Part shown: positions 1-12,100 of the stretch, piece by piece
How positions within the stretch are numbered: position 1 is the first letter of the stretch
Layout: every line of letters starts with the position of its first letter
NCBI RefSeq assembly: GCF_037392515.1
Contig: NC_090285.1
Coordinates: 4,529,501-4,593,500, forward strand
Length of the DNA stretch: 64,000 bases
Source of the DNA: Haliotis asinina
Lineage: Eukaryota > Mollusca > Gastropoda > Lepetellida > Haliotidae
Direction of reading: 5' to 3'
Made by a program: the position numbers and the translations under genes
The notes under the pieces: model-generated
Databases searched by the model: none
Told to the model about the DNA's origin: nothing
What the model saw: only the letters and a program-made list of their open reading frames with translations

Positions 1-52
1 TGAAACAGGAATGTATGTTCATGATGCCAGTAATTGTGTTGTGTTTTGCCAG

Positions 53-202
53 GTATGTTACACGTGTATGGGAGCTCAAGACACCACTCAGCCTTGCATT
101 TCTCTGGACTGCCCAATACTGTTTCGCAGAAACCTGGCCAGGAATGATGTCTCCCGTGGTGACCATCTCAGGCAGTGCTTGGAAAAGGCTCTGCCATTCT
201 GA
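53..202 (+). CDS. REV3L: REV3L, last coding exon (partial gene)
   Basis: This exon codes the C-terminal 49 residues of the catalytic subunit of DNA polymerase zeta, the translesion polymerase that extends past damaged bases. It starts after a good acceptor (TTTTGCCAG) at 51-52 and stops with TGA at 200-202. The visible motif is CxxC, nine residues, then CxxxxC (VCYTCMG ... QPCISLDCP), followed by ILFRR and a short charged tail. This matches the second cysteine cluster at the end of B-family polymerases; in polymerase zeta that cluster is known to hold an iron-sulfur centre and to contact the accessory subunits. The rest of the gene lies left of the window. A paralogous B-family polymerase is possible, but the CPxLF context and the position of the stop fit REV3L best. 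Confidence 0.85.
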   Translation, partial: VCYTCMGAQDTTQPCISLDCPILFRRNLARNDVSRGDHLRQCLEKALPF

Positions 203-326
203 TATTGTCCCCCAAAGTGTTCACAGCAGTGATATGTGATGGGAGCTCTCCTCATATCTTAGGCTTAGAATAATCTTGAAGGTTTAACTGTGATAGTAAA
301 TCTGTGTATTGCAGTCAATTCTTCTT

Positions 327-484
327 AAATGGATTATGGAAAATGCTCTGGAAATGGATGGATTGTGGAAGATCCTCCAGAAATGGATGGATTGTGGAAG
401 AGCCTTCAGAAATGGGTGGATTGTGGAAGATTCTCCAGAAATAGGTGGATTGTGGAAGATTCTTCAGAAATAGGTTGATTGCGG
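327..484 (+). repeat. 29-bp minisatellite, about five units
   Basis: Five imperfect head-to-tail units of 29 bp beginning AAATGGATGG and containing ATTGTGGAAGA. They lie just downstream of the REV3L stop, probably within its 3' UTR. Confidence 0.8.
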
Positions 485-959
485 TACAGAGTACTGATAA
501 GTTTGGTTTGTTGATAGGCTTGGCTTGGGTTCATAAAGAAATCATAGTCTTTAGTCTGAAAGGGTAATTTCATTTATATTTTTGTTCTCAAAAGGATTTT
601 TGCTATACAAACACTAATGGTCGTTATCATATGATGTTTTTCCTGAATTTTCTTTTTCTAAAGTAAACCAAAAGAATAACAATGTATGGTCTGATAATCA
701 GTCTGCAAGTATCCTTCACCCAAGAACTACACTCTCCATGACTCACCTGAGATTGCTGTATCAGTTCCAATGAATGATCTTCTCAACATTGTTTATCAGC
801 CTAACAGTCTGGTAATACCTAGAAACTGTGCTAAAATGGAGATGTCATATCTGTTGACTACTGTCTTCTTTACAAGTTGGAATGGAATATCTATGTGTTC
901 TTCTGCAACATATGATAGCGTGACCATTCTTCTCAGCCATTACATAGATCCACACTTGT

Positions 960-1400
960 GACCATGTTCACCTGGAAAGTGTGAACATCCAGATTCCAAA
1001 TGTTCATGGAAGTGGGACTATAATATCAGCTCTATCAACATAGGCTACCATGGGACTTACTGCATGTGCATCACCGGATTCCAGTTGTGAAAATGGGACT
1101 ACCCTGTAAGCCAGTCACCATGTGCTACCATGGACACTCATGATGCGAGGACCTCCTAATTCCTAGTGCTCATGTAAGTGGGATGCTAATATCAACTATG
1201 TTACCATTTGCCAGAATGAGACTTGTAAATGTGTTTGTCATGATTCCAAATGTTGACGGAAGTGGGACTGTCACACAGCTGTTACCATGTGCTACTGTGA
1301 AATGAGCATCTGATGAAGCCTAGTGTATTTGGAAGTGGGACTAATACATAATCTGTTACCATGTGCTACCATGTGCTACTGTGACACTTGCGATATGGAT
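960..1400 (+). repeat. Degenerate tandem repeat, roughly 100-bp unit
   Basis: The phrases AAGTGGGACTA, GTTACCATGTGCTACC and CATGATTCCAAATG recur in the same order at about 100-bp spacing, with many differences between units. It looks like an old minisatellite. Confidence 0.5.
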
Positions 1401-2156
1401 TAACAATGTTCCAGGAGTGCTTCAAAGCCTCACTAATGAGGATCGTTCAGCTTATTTTGCATTTGGCTAGTTTTTGTTGTCTCTGAAACAGTGTTTAAGA
1501 GATTAAAATCAAAAAGAGGTATTGAGCAATTTTTGTGATACAGAGGTGTACATGTTAGAACTTGTTATTTATGCTAGTCATTTGTTCATGTATATACAGG
1601 TAAACAGATGATGTTTAGTATTCATTGTGGAACGTATTAGCTGGGAATTGTGGATCTTATGTTTGTGTGTAAAAGTGGATGGCCACTTGAGTGGATTTTA
1701 CAATTTTCCTGAACAGGTATTTTCACCATATGCTGCTTTGATATATAGCCCTAGACAGTGTGGTTGCATAGATTCAGAGGTATAAATATATATAATGGTT
1801 GAATTAGATGAGACAATGATGTGTATTCGAGAAGTGATTCTGGAATGTATCACGGAACAAATGCATAGTCTACCCTCCTCCCATCCCTCGTGAGACATAT
1901 GGTTTGGGATGGGACGAGTGTCTGATGAAGAAATGACTGTGCCAAAGCTGTAGGACTGCCCATCTCAGGGATGTGTTGCCATGTATGGACGTGCTGGTTG
2001 CACACAGCACACGACTAGGGCAGCTCTACTACAGCTCTCATACAACGAGGTGCTTCCACATCTGCCTCTCCAACTGACCTTCACCTTGTTGGCACAAAAC
2101 AAAATGGCCAAGTGCTGTAATATTATTTCACCAACGAAAGACTATGTATTATCTCC

Positions 2157-2162
2157 AATAAA
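2157..2162 (+). terminator. Candidate poly(A) signal downstream of REV3L
   Basis: AATAAA occurs about 1.95 kb after the REV3L stop, in an AT-rich stretch. It would give a long 3' UTR. Assignment to REV3L rests on strand and position only. Confidence 0.35.
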
Positions 2163-4689
2163 GAAATACTGAATTTTATGTTCATATGTGAAATGAATAT
2201 TTTCATGGTAAAGCTTGGTCTTTTGTGAGATGTTAAATAAGTATGATCTTGACCACAGCACAGTGGGGTCATAAAAGACTGAGATGTGATACCCCAGCTT
2301 ACTGCTCAAACCCTTCCGACATCACCCTCCATCTGCATAATATCACGCTGTTGTCACTGTGAGGCATGGCAGCATGCTCTAATATGGTGTTCGAGAATGA
2401 GGGGGAAAATGTGCCATTTTGTTTATCTTATTTAATTTTGTGAGTTATTTAGAATCATATAATGTTTCTCAAAGTCCTATTTATATAAAGTGTGTACAGT
2501 ACCATGGGAATAGATAGTACCTCAGTGTATTGTACACTTTCCAGTCGGGAAGGTGACCACTGCATGTGATTCAGCTGCACAGAAACAGGAAGAGCTTATT
2601 CTTGTTCATTTCAGAGAGGGTAGGGTGTCATTAGTGGGGATTTACTGCTTGAGTAATTGTACTTGTTGTTATTGTGTGTGATCATTAGCACTGTGATTCT
2701 GGACTGTGCAGCTGAAGCCAAGATAGAAACATACAGCCCACACCATCTTGGATCAGGAAGCACGTCAGTCTTATACTCCATGCTCATCCATAATGGTGAT
2801 CAGTGTTACAGCTTAAGGGGAGACCCAGCATGGAGTGTTACTGAACTGTCCCCTTGATTTCATCATGGAGTAGACTGTGTCTGCATTTTGTGGTCATTTT
2901 CCCTGACTTTTGAGTCTACCTATCAACTGTTGTACAAATGGTAGTTGTATACAGATGGTTCTGTGTTGTATTTGTTGTAGTGGTAAGTGCAATATGTACA
3001 AGTGATGATATTCAACTGGTTGCAAAGGTGTAGCATCGGCTGGTTCATTCATCGTACATGCATTGTTCGAAACTTTCATCTTATTAGCAAAATCAAAGTT
3101 GATTACATCATAATATAGTCATACAAAATATTTTGTGAAGCATCATCACTTTTCAAGTATGTGTGTCCTGAAGTTAGATTGTAAACGTTTTCCTGTGAAA
3201 TGTGATTGCCAGGCATTTATTTACATGTAGTTGCCTCAGGAACACGAGGTGTCAGTCTTTGTGAACAGTACATGAAACTTTGTTTTGGAACCAAAGATAT
3301 TCATACGTCATCTGTGGGACTGTTCAGAGACAGTGTTTTGTTAACATTATTTTTTGTAGATATTTTGAAGATTTTATAACAAAAAATATGCACAAAAAAT
3401 CAAAAACTACAAGCAAAGATTTTCAAACAAATTCAATATTTCAGTCTCAACTACTTGAGAGACAATATGGTCAAATCTTCATGTTGAAACACCTTCAGAT
3501 GAGTTTCACATACTTGTTCCTTGTTACTTGATGGAAATATACCATCCATTCTTCAAATGTGTACCAAGAGGAATATTTCTGAATGCCACAGAGTGTATGT
3601 GGATAATTTTGTTTAAAGTAATATATATATATACCAGATTTGTTTTTGTGAGAAAAGCTAAATTTGTTTTCAAATTGGATATTTACTATACATAGTTTGC
3701 TCAGCAAAACGTCTGTGTGTAACCAATGTTGATTGTCAGGAGGAGGATGCCTTTTTTCTTCTAATTTTCAGTGGAATTTTATTCAGTTTGCACAATGGCA
3801 ATCTTGTGAATATCACTTTTAATGTATGGGATCTGGACCTTGTTATTCATGTTTCTGTTACCATATTTTCCTCATAGCCAAGCTTCAGGTTGTAAGTATC
3901 AATGGTTTATGTCATGGTACACTGCGTGGCAGACAAACTGTGGTATCTAAGTTTATTATTAGATTGTTATTTTATATTAGATATTTACATTGTATGCTGC
4001 TAACAAAGCCCTGCTGTCTAAGCTGAGGGGTGAAACAGAGTGCTTATGGCATAGTCAGGCGTTTATGATATTTATTACAGATTTCACATTGATATTCATT
4101 CATTGCTTGTGAGCATAGCTGGACTACATTTTTTTAAGGACAGTTTTCCATATTTCTGAACATTTAAAACTTCTCAATCTCTAAATATGTTTGGACTTCA
4201 AGGTATCACATAAGGAGATTTAGAGGCACATTATTTGTAATTTTATATATACAAATTGTGTTCAACTGAATTTAAGATGTATGTGGTTCATCATGTTTGA
4301 CAAGCAATATTTAACTGGAGCATCATGTCAGTAACAGCCTGAACTGCCCTGCTTGTAAGCAGCCGATATGTGTGTCTGATGGTCTGTGAGTTGGTTTTGT
4401 ACTCTCTGAGCAGCTACAAGTACCATTTGTGGAGGCATAATATTGATTTGTTTTGAATATTAAAAGTGGAAATTGGTAAATACATCTTGAGTGTTTCTTT
4501 GAGTGATGCTAATTGTGCTAGCACTATGGAAGCAGTATAAGGATGTCTTGCAATGGGTACTGAAGAGGGGAAACAGTGGAAGCTAAACAAGACTAACACA
4601 GTAAACTACACTTGTAATGAGTGAGTGAGGTATTACAAGGCTCTTAGTAATATTCCAGCAATAAGACAATGGGGGCACATTGCATCCAT

Positions 4690-4935
4690 GTGGGAATCGA
4701 TCCTGGAGTGAGTGAGTTTAGTTTTACACCGCACTCAGCAATATTCCAGCTATATGTCGGCGGTCTGTAAATAATCGAGTCTGGACCAGACAATCCAGTG
4801 ATCAACATCATGAGCATCGATCTGCGCAACTGGGAACCGATGATGTGTCAACCAAGTCAGTGAGTCTGACCACCTGATCCCATTAGTCGCCTCTTAAATC
4901 GATCCTGGATCTGTGGCGTGACAAGCAAACGCATT
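4690..4935 (-). mobile_element. Gastropod tRNA-like SINE copy (reverse orientation)
   Basis: The segment is the reverse complement of the SINE seen best at 16861-17123. It begins with the 3' tail (GAGTGAGTGAGTTTAG, then a CACCGCACTCAGCAATATTC block) and ends near the 5' head with the CTGATCCCATTAGTCGCCTC block. The copy has small differences from the others. It lies between REV3L and SETD4. Confidence 0.85.
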
Positions 4936-4939
4936 AACC

Positions 4940-6199
4940 ACTAGACTTCAACATCCCTGACATTTGTTATGAACAGATGGATATAATGAATTGGTTTTAG
5001 GTCACGCCTGAATATTTCATTTGATGTTTATACTAAAATTTGTGGGCCCTTTGAATTTGGTATATAAACCTGAAGTGTGCTCATCTCTTTTTTTCCCAGG
5101 AAAAAACATATCTGAGGTGTTTGTTTTCTTAGTAATACCTCTTCCCAGGTTCTACTTTCTGTAATTATCTTTTCCTAAATCTACATGAACGTCAACATTC
5201 AAATGATGTATGAGTGTTTGAGATCAATTGAAAAATATCCCTGAAGTTTAAGTTGAAAGAGAAAATGTTTTCCCAAGCAAGATAAGAACTGCAACTTCAG
5301 ATAAGTAGGCAGACACTCTACCAAACAACCACCGTGCCGATGGAAGAAGTGGGGTTTAATTATCTATTTATAGTTACTGTCATTAAATTGATTTTACTTG
5401 TGCTTCAGTTATTGTTATGTAGCTTCATTAATGATCATCTACATTTAATTATCCACAACTGATGGTATATATGTTAAAGAAAACACTTCTCATCAGTTTT
5501 GGTAGACAATGCAAAACCATCGGGATCTGGAAATACTCTCCCTCTGGTTTTACACCCTACCAACACCTTGCTTTCTCCTATACATAACCATTGTTTAGTT
5601 TAAATGGAATCTACCTTTAGATGCTAATAGTAATATAAAAGCATATCCGAGCACAAGTATCATGTCATAAATTACTACTTCGAGTATTTGAAATTATGAT
5701 ATAGAACTGGTATGTTTGTAATCTTGTCCATTGTAAGAGTGTCTCAAATAGATAAGGTTATCACACTCCGTCACTTTCATTCCATGCTGCTTTTATCAAT
5801 CACTGTGGGGTCAAAAACACATTGCATCATACAAACCAATGGTCTTCCGTTTTATATTTTGTGCAAAATCTAACAGGATACATTTGGTTATAATATAAAT
5901 TTTATCACAGAAGATGCCTTACACACACATAACAGTGCACAACATAACAAAGTCCAGCTTGCCCGCACACACATCCATCTCACAGATGGACATGTCAGGA
6001 AGCAGTGTATGGAACATATGAAGTACAACACATGTTGATTAAATCAACTTCAAACATACTGGGTGTTAAAAATATATCCCACAGAAATAACTAAAGTAAT
6101 ATTTTCAGTAACATTTTGGTGTCTTCCATGCAGAGGATGATCCTGATATGAAGTACTAACTGCCTGTGGCACTTCAGAAGTGCACAGACTCTGGAGTTG
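4940..6199. other. Intergenic DNA / SETD4 3' flank
   Basis: AT-rich sequence without a recognisable gene. SETD4 must end its transcript here, but no AATAAA on the - strand stands out, so the poly(A) site could not be placed. Confidence 0.5.
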
Positions 6200-9100
6200 T
6201 TATTTCAGGAGTCCATCCAGAGTCTGCTCCAAAAGGTGTTTCTTGTCCTGAACCAAGGTCAAGGCCAGTTTTTCATGTTCAGACAGAGCATCTCTTTCAC
6301 TCACCTGCAATTAACCAGCCCTGATTTCATACTAGAAAGAGGATACAAAGGCATATTTCAACATGCATGAGCCAGAACATAAAGCTATCAAGTCATAATC
6401 TTGACTACATCTCCAAGACTTGTAACTAATATTAGCCATATTTCTACTGCATACTTCTGAAATGCTATAAATAATTAAATGACAACCAGCTCTATTCTTT
6501 AATCAAAATGGTCAGAGGATAATGCCCAAATTAACATACCAAGTACTTGTTAATCTTGACCAAAGCCTCTTGAAGGAGAACCTTGGCAAAGCTGAGAGCT
6601 CTGACTTCATTTTCTTGTGATACCTCACTCGTATATATTACTCTCCAGTTGTTACTAAATCAAAACATACACAATGTTAAATAGTAACAAAAAATGAAAG
6701 TCTTTATAATTTGGTAATTATGATTGACCCTATTCTGTCCACTGGTATGTGATGACATGAGCTACAGTCAGACAACTCGTCTAGCCTTCAGACATATAGA
6801 CTCCATCATTATAGATGGCTGCTGCTCACCACTTGCTCACAGGCTGTAAAACGGCACTGACATTCAAACATTGTCTGCATGAATACTTAAAACTAAAGCA
6901 AAAGCCCTGATGACTTGAAACAACATATGCCCAACAGTTAGAGGATACATTCATGTCAAAGTTCAACTTCAGCCTGGTAGTTTCAAAGGACACAAGCTTT
7001 TTGAATGAATTGGAGTGCAAGGTCAAAACACAAACTGGTGATGAATCCCACTCCCAGTATATCACATTTCTCACAAACTGGTGATGAATCCTACTCCCAG
7101 TATATCACATTTCTCACAATATGGTGATGAATCCCCACTCCCAGTATATCACATTTATCAAAATATGGTGATGAATCCCACTCCCAGTACATCACATTTA
7201 TCACAAACTGGTGATGAATCCCACTCCCAGTACATCACATTTCTCACAAACTGGTTTTGAATCCCCACTCCCAGTATATCACAGCATATCAAGAGAAATT
7301 TAACAACTCACAGCTCCTCACAGCTCATGGCAAATATTCTAAGTAGTGTGTGGAGGTTCCACGCCATCCCATCTGTGCGGCAGGTAAGGTCACTGTGATA
7401 AACATGAACTTATGACAATTGCCTGTCTTCCATTCTCTTCCGACAGAGGTTACATGTCATGGCTTCCTACAGACCTGTTCTATTACGTCCCGGTTCACAG
7501 AAATCCCCTAGCAGCATAATATTGTAACACGAATTATCTCCCTTCTTTCTATCCAATCAGAGCACATGTTACATCGACAGAGATCTAACTTGACTAATAC
7601 AAGTAAATGTAGGGACATAAATATCCCTCCTCTGCAGGGAATATTTGTTGATGTGACACACAAGAATTTAATGACCAGCTTGCCATCGAGTGTCATGGAG
7701 TTGCCATTGATCCAGCCATTACATGACTGAATTCTGTCTAAATGAAACATTTGCACACAGCGCTGGGGAAGAGATTCTAGTTTTCCCAAAGCACACTGAA
7801 TTACCAAGGCCTAAGTAATGATCACTTTTGAAAAAACATTGCTGATTGCACAACTAAATCTGACTGCAACCAATCACGAATCCTAAACATTCGCACCATG
7901 AAAGTGTCATTTTAGAACAGAGGTTCACAGGAAGAAAGGACAAGTAACCTCTGTGGGAAGAGAATTCCTGTCTTCATACATGATGCTTTTGTTAATAAAT
8001 GGCAGACATTTCATTACCAATCACTAGCTTTCATAATTTCCCCCAATGAAACAATAACCAATAACTGAAAGTACAGGCCCCCCTAAGTAACTGAACGAAT
8101 TACGGCAAATTTGATGGAACTGCATCTCAAATGTAAACAAATGCAGCTCACTCGCGAAACAATTGCAGTGATATCGGTAGTCATGCCACCTGAGGTTTTT
8201 ATGTCTGAACATCGGAAGCATCCAGGGGCATGACTTATGATGCTCTTTTGCAGTAACGATCTTTTCCTACAAAAATATTTTATAGCCCCGATAACACCTC
8301 ATACCTAAACGCATTCAACAAGGGTGGTCAAAGGTGGGTAATTATAAAAATGAAAACAGCAGAAACTAAAAACAAAAACTCACCAAGACGGGTGTCTCTT
8401 CCAGCGACACCATGTTTTGATGTGTGAGTTTCAGAACGTGACCGACAAATCAGGGAACAGAGCCGAAAAATCTAAGAGAATGGCCAATCTTGTTTCAAGT
8501 ATTTGACAGATAGATAGGACATTTATACAGTGCACATATCCACCCACTAGTGCATGCTCAAGGCGCTGGTATTTCCGACATTGTTTCCCATAGGGGCGTT
8601 GTGTTTCTGTTATTACCGCTAAACTACTGATATTGCTGCATTTGTTTTGCGAGTGGGCTGCGTTTGTTTACATTTGAGATGCAATTCCTTCAAATTTGCT
8701 GTAATTCCTTCCATTACTCATTGGGGGCCTGAAGTATTTTCATCAAAAGTCTAACAAAAGCTTATGATAGGTCGCATCAGATAACCTTTGAGACTGACCA
8801 ATCACAGCTTACCAAAGTGCAAAAGTGGACATTCGCACATACCTTTTGAACTTTTTATATTGTGAAGGTTTGTCTCCAAACGATTCTGAATGCTATTAAG
8901 CATACGCTCGCTTCCGGGTGATGCACACGGCACACGTTACAACCATGGTAATGGTGAGTAAACAGTTGCTGAAAATAGTGTCTGGGGCAATATCCAAGGA
9001 TGTGAGCTTGTGGAAACATTAGCTAATGGTAACCATGTCAACAGAAACCCCAAAGCGTGTATACTGCAGGCCAAATAACTGTGTTATCTCCAGATTTTTG

Positions 9101-12100
9101 TTTGTGGAGAGATCTGTGTCAGTGACCTGAATATTTTGTAAGACCCTCAGATGACTAAGTAGTAGCTGTTGTCTGATTGGTTAAATCTATTTAACCGTCT
9201 CACGTATGATTGGACAGTCATAGGTCGATCAATGGTTACCTGGCGCGACCTTCTACCAGGGTTTGTTAGGCTCACTGGTGGAGTGTAACCAATAACACTG
9301 AGAATGATTAAATTATTGAATCCCAAGCACAGAAGAATTAAAAGTAAGTCCTAAGCATGGAATAACTGATTTATTTAGACTTAGTTTACTTAGACTGGTA
9401 TTTTCATACAGGTTGCATGTTAATTTACCTCTTACAGGGACATTAGCATACCATTAGCTAAGACATCAATATATCAGGGTTAAGTTGTCTAAAGGGGCTT
9501 ACTTTTTGAGTTTCATTTCACCAATAATCTCCATCTTCCTGTCCCAGTTGTCCACAGAAAGCTTGTGCCTCAGGATTACTAGGTCAGCTGGAATAATGCA
9601 TAGAGAAATGTTATGAAATCATCACAGTTGTGTTTGTGTTATACTGACACCAGCATGACAGCTGATCTTTTGAAAAAGACAAGTTTCTGAAAGTTGAAAT
9701 ACCATAAAAACAGATATTTCATATTTACTATTCACATCACAGACATGTTTTAAGAAGGAAGATCAAACTGTTACATAGACATGTTAAAGCAAGGCATCCC
9801 ACCATACAGATATAAGATGCCAGGGAATCCCCAGCAACTATACAGATATGCTACATCAGGAAATCCCCAGCAACTATACAGATATGCTACATCAAGAAAT
9901 CCCCAGCAACTATACTAATATGAGACACCAGGAAGTCCCCAGCAACGACACAGATATGAGACACCAGGGAATCCCCAGCAAATATACACACATGCTACAT
10001 CAGGAAATCCCCAGCAACTATACAGAAAATCATATGAAACACCAGGTAATCCCCAGCAACAATACACATATGCTACATCAGGAAATCTACAGCAACTATA
10101 CAGACATGAGACACCAGGGAATGGCCAGCAACCATGCATATATGCTACACCAGGACTCCCCAGCAACTATACAGATATGAGATACTAGGCAATCCCCAGC
10201 AACTATACGAGACACCAGGGAATCCCCAGCAACTATACAGATATGCTACATTAGGAAATCCCCAGCAACTATACAGATATATAGACATGTTATAGCAAGG
10301 AATCCCCAGCAGATATATAGACACGACATGTTACAAAAAGGAATCCTCTGCAACCACATAGCCCTGCCAACTTGATTTACCTGTGGTTAATTCATACACA
10401 TTGAAGGGGTTGTGTGGGAGAGTAAATCCATATTCTATGAAGAGCTCATCATTGCTGTAAGGGTTGTAGTGGATAAAAACCTGGTCATATTTCTGGTACT
10501 CATCAGCTGTAACAATCTCATATCGACCGCTTTCCTCATTCACCCTGGCCTCCACCTGTAGCTTAGAAACAAACAGGACCAACTCTGTAATTCAGATAAC
10601 GGGAAGCAAAGATATTCTGATTCAACATGCAGTTTAGATTTAGATGAGTTGTGTGTCAGTTTCTTTAATTTCTTTTGTTTTCCTTAGCACGTTTTTACTC
10701 TTAATATTTTCATCTGCTATGGGTTATCCTTCCACTATACTCACGGAAATTAACAAGGGAACACATGAAATTCAAGTGTTCCTTTGTTCTATTCCAGGTT
10801 TTTTCTCATGATAAGAATTGCACTGTTGGTGAAATTCTAGAAATAAATACAGCAACACTTGTACATTAATGTGTTCCCTTATTTATTTCTGTGAGTATAT
10901 TTCAGATGAACTCTGACCTTTGCTTCTGCGGAATGATTCAGCAGGTCGAGGTACGGAGCTAATGCGACATTTGTTTCTCTCTCCATCAGTGACAGGTATG
11001 GGGACTCCTGTATCTTCACATACACAGACCGGGTATTAACAACACACCAGGCCCAGCGGAATCTTTCATATGTAAAAGCCTTAAAATCAGAAACATGTTT
11101 TTGCAGGAAATCCCTAATACTTGCAAAAATATCTTGAACTCTTGTCTGTTCAGAGATGGATCTCACATACACACTGGGTGGAAGCCTTTCCAACTCTTGC
11201 CTTGTGAAGTACAGTGGTGTGCTAAATGTAGATGGTAGGGTCTGGATGTAGGGGTACCAGGATGAAGTGGTGCCCTTCTCCCACTCCCACACCAGGAAGA
11301 TGGACAGGACTCTCTGGGGGCTCAGCGGTGGAACACATCTGAAGAGGAAACACATATTACATCGAAGAGTTAGGGTCGATTAAGCATAGGTTGTTTATCC
11401 ACATGTAAAAACTGAAAACAACCACTTTTAGTAACTTTTTTTCTGAACAAACTGTTTCAGCAGATTAAACAGAAATATGTGACAAATGAAATCCTACAAC
11501 TGCATATGCTAGAGTTGGATTCTGAAAACTTGAAATAACTAATTAGTACTTCGGTTGGTTCCATGTCTGGAAATAAATCTTTCAGAGGAATTAATATGTG
11601 TTGTCAAAATGCTGGAGGAAAGCTGACTTAGATGACTGACAAGTGCTTTGACAGGACTGTCCTATGGCCTGAGAGTTGTCTCCCCTTAACATGTTGATGT
11701 CTGCTTATGAGCTTGACAAAGCTTCATACAACGAGAGTATGATGACTTCTTGTTGATGTTATGGACACCCATACAAACTTATCCAAAAACAGAGCTGATG
11801 CGCAAGCATAGTGTCACATAAAACAGTTTGTATTTTACATTTTACTGAGGGAAGCAATCTTTAATACATAACATACTAAGTTTATTACATATTCTTGGTG
11901 TTCTTTGTTCCCCAACGCATACAGCATAAGTACCTGAACAACATTGTCAGTTGTGTGTGCATGCAAGGGTAAGTGCTATTGTGTTTTCATATTTCCTTCT
12001 CATTCCTATTCAAACGTTGAATGCGCACACTCATATATAAAATATTTGTTTCACGACTTGTCAATTAATTGGCTCAAAACTCTTCAACTCGGACATCATC

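Larger units (their letters stand above)
203..4627. other. REV3L 3' flank and intergenic DNA, no further gene recognised
   Basis: AT-rich DNA with only short, unsupported open frames on both strands. It holds a 29-bp tandem array (327-484) and a degenerate repeat (about 960-1400). No conserved protein segment could be recognised in either direction. The first part is probably the REV3L 3' UTR. Confidence 0.6.

Noticed and set aside
2657-2857. Short frame with a signal-peptide-like start (MYLLLLCVIISTVILDC)
   Set aside because: No domain, no splice support and no conserved continuation; likely chance in the REV3L 3' flank.
9848-10180. 110-codon frame repeating MLHQEIPSNYT
   Set aside because: Translation of the 36-bp minisatellite in a SETD4 intron.
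9795-10345. CRISPR-like regular repeats
   Set aside because: Units are head to tail with no unique spacers, in an animal intron; the same holds for the other arrays in the window.
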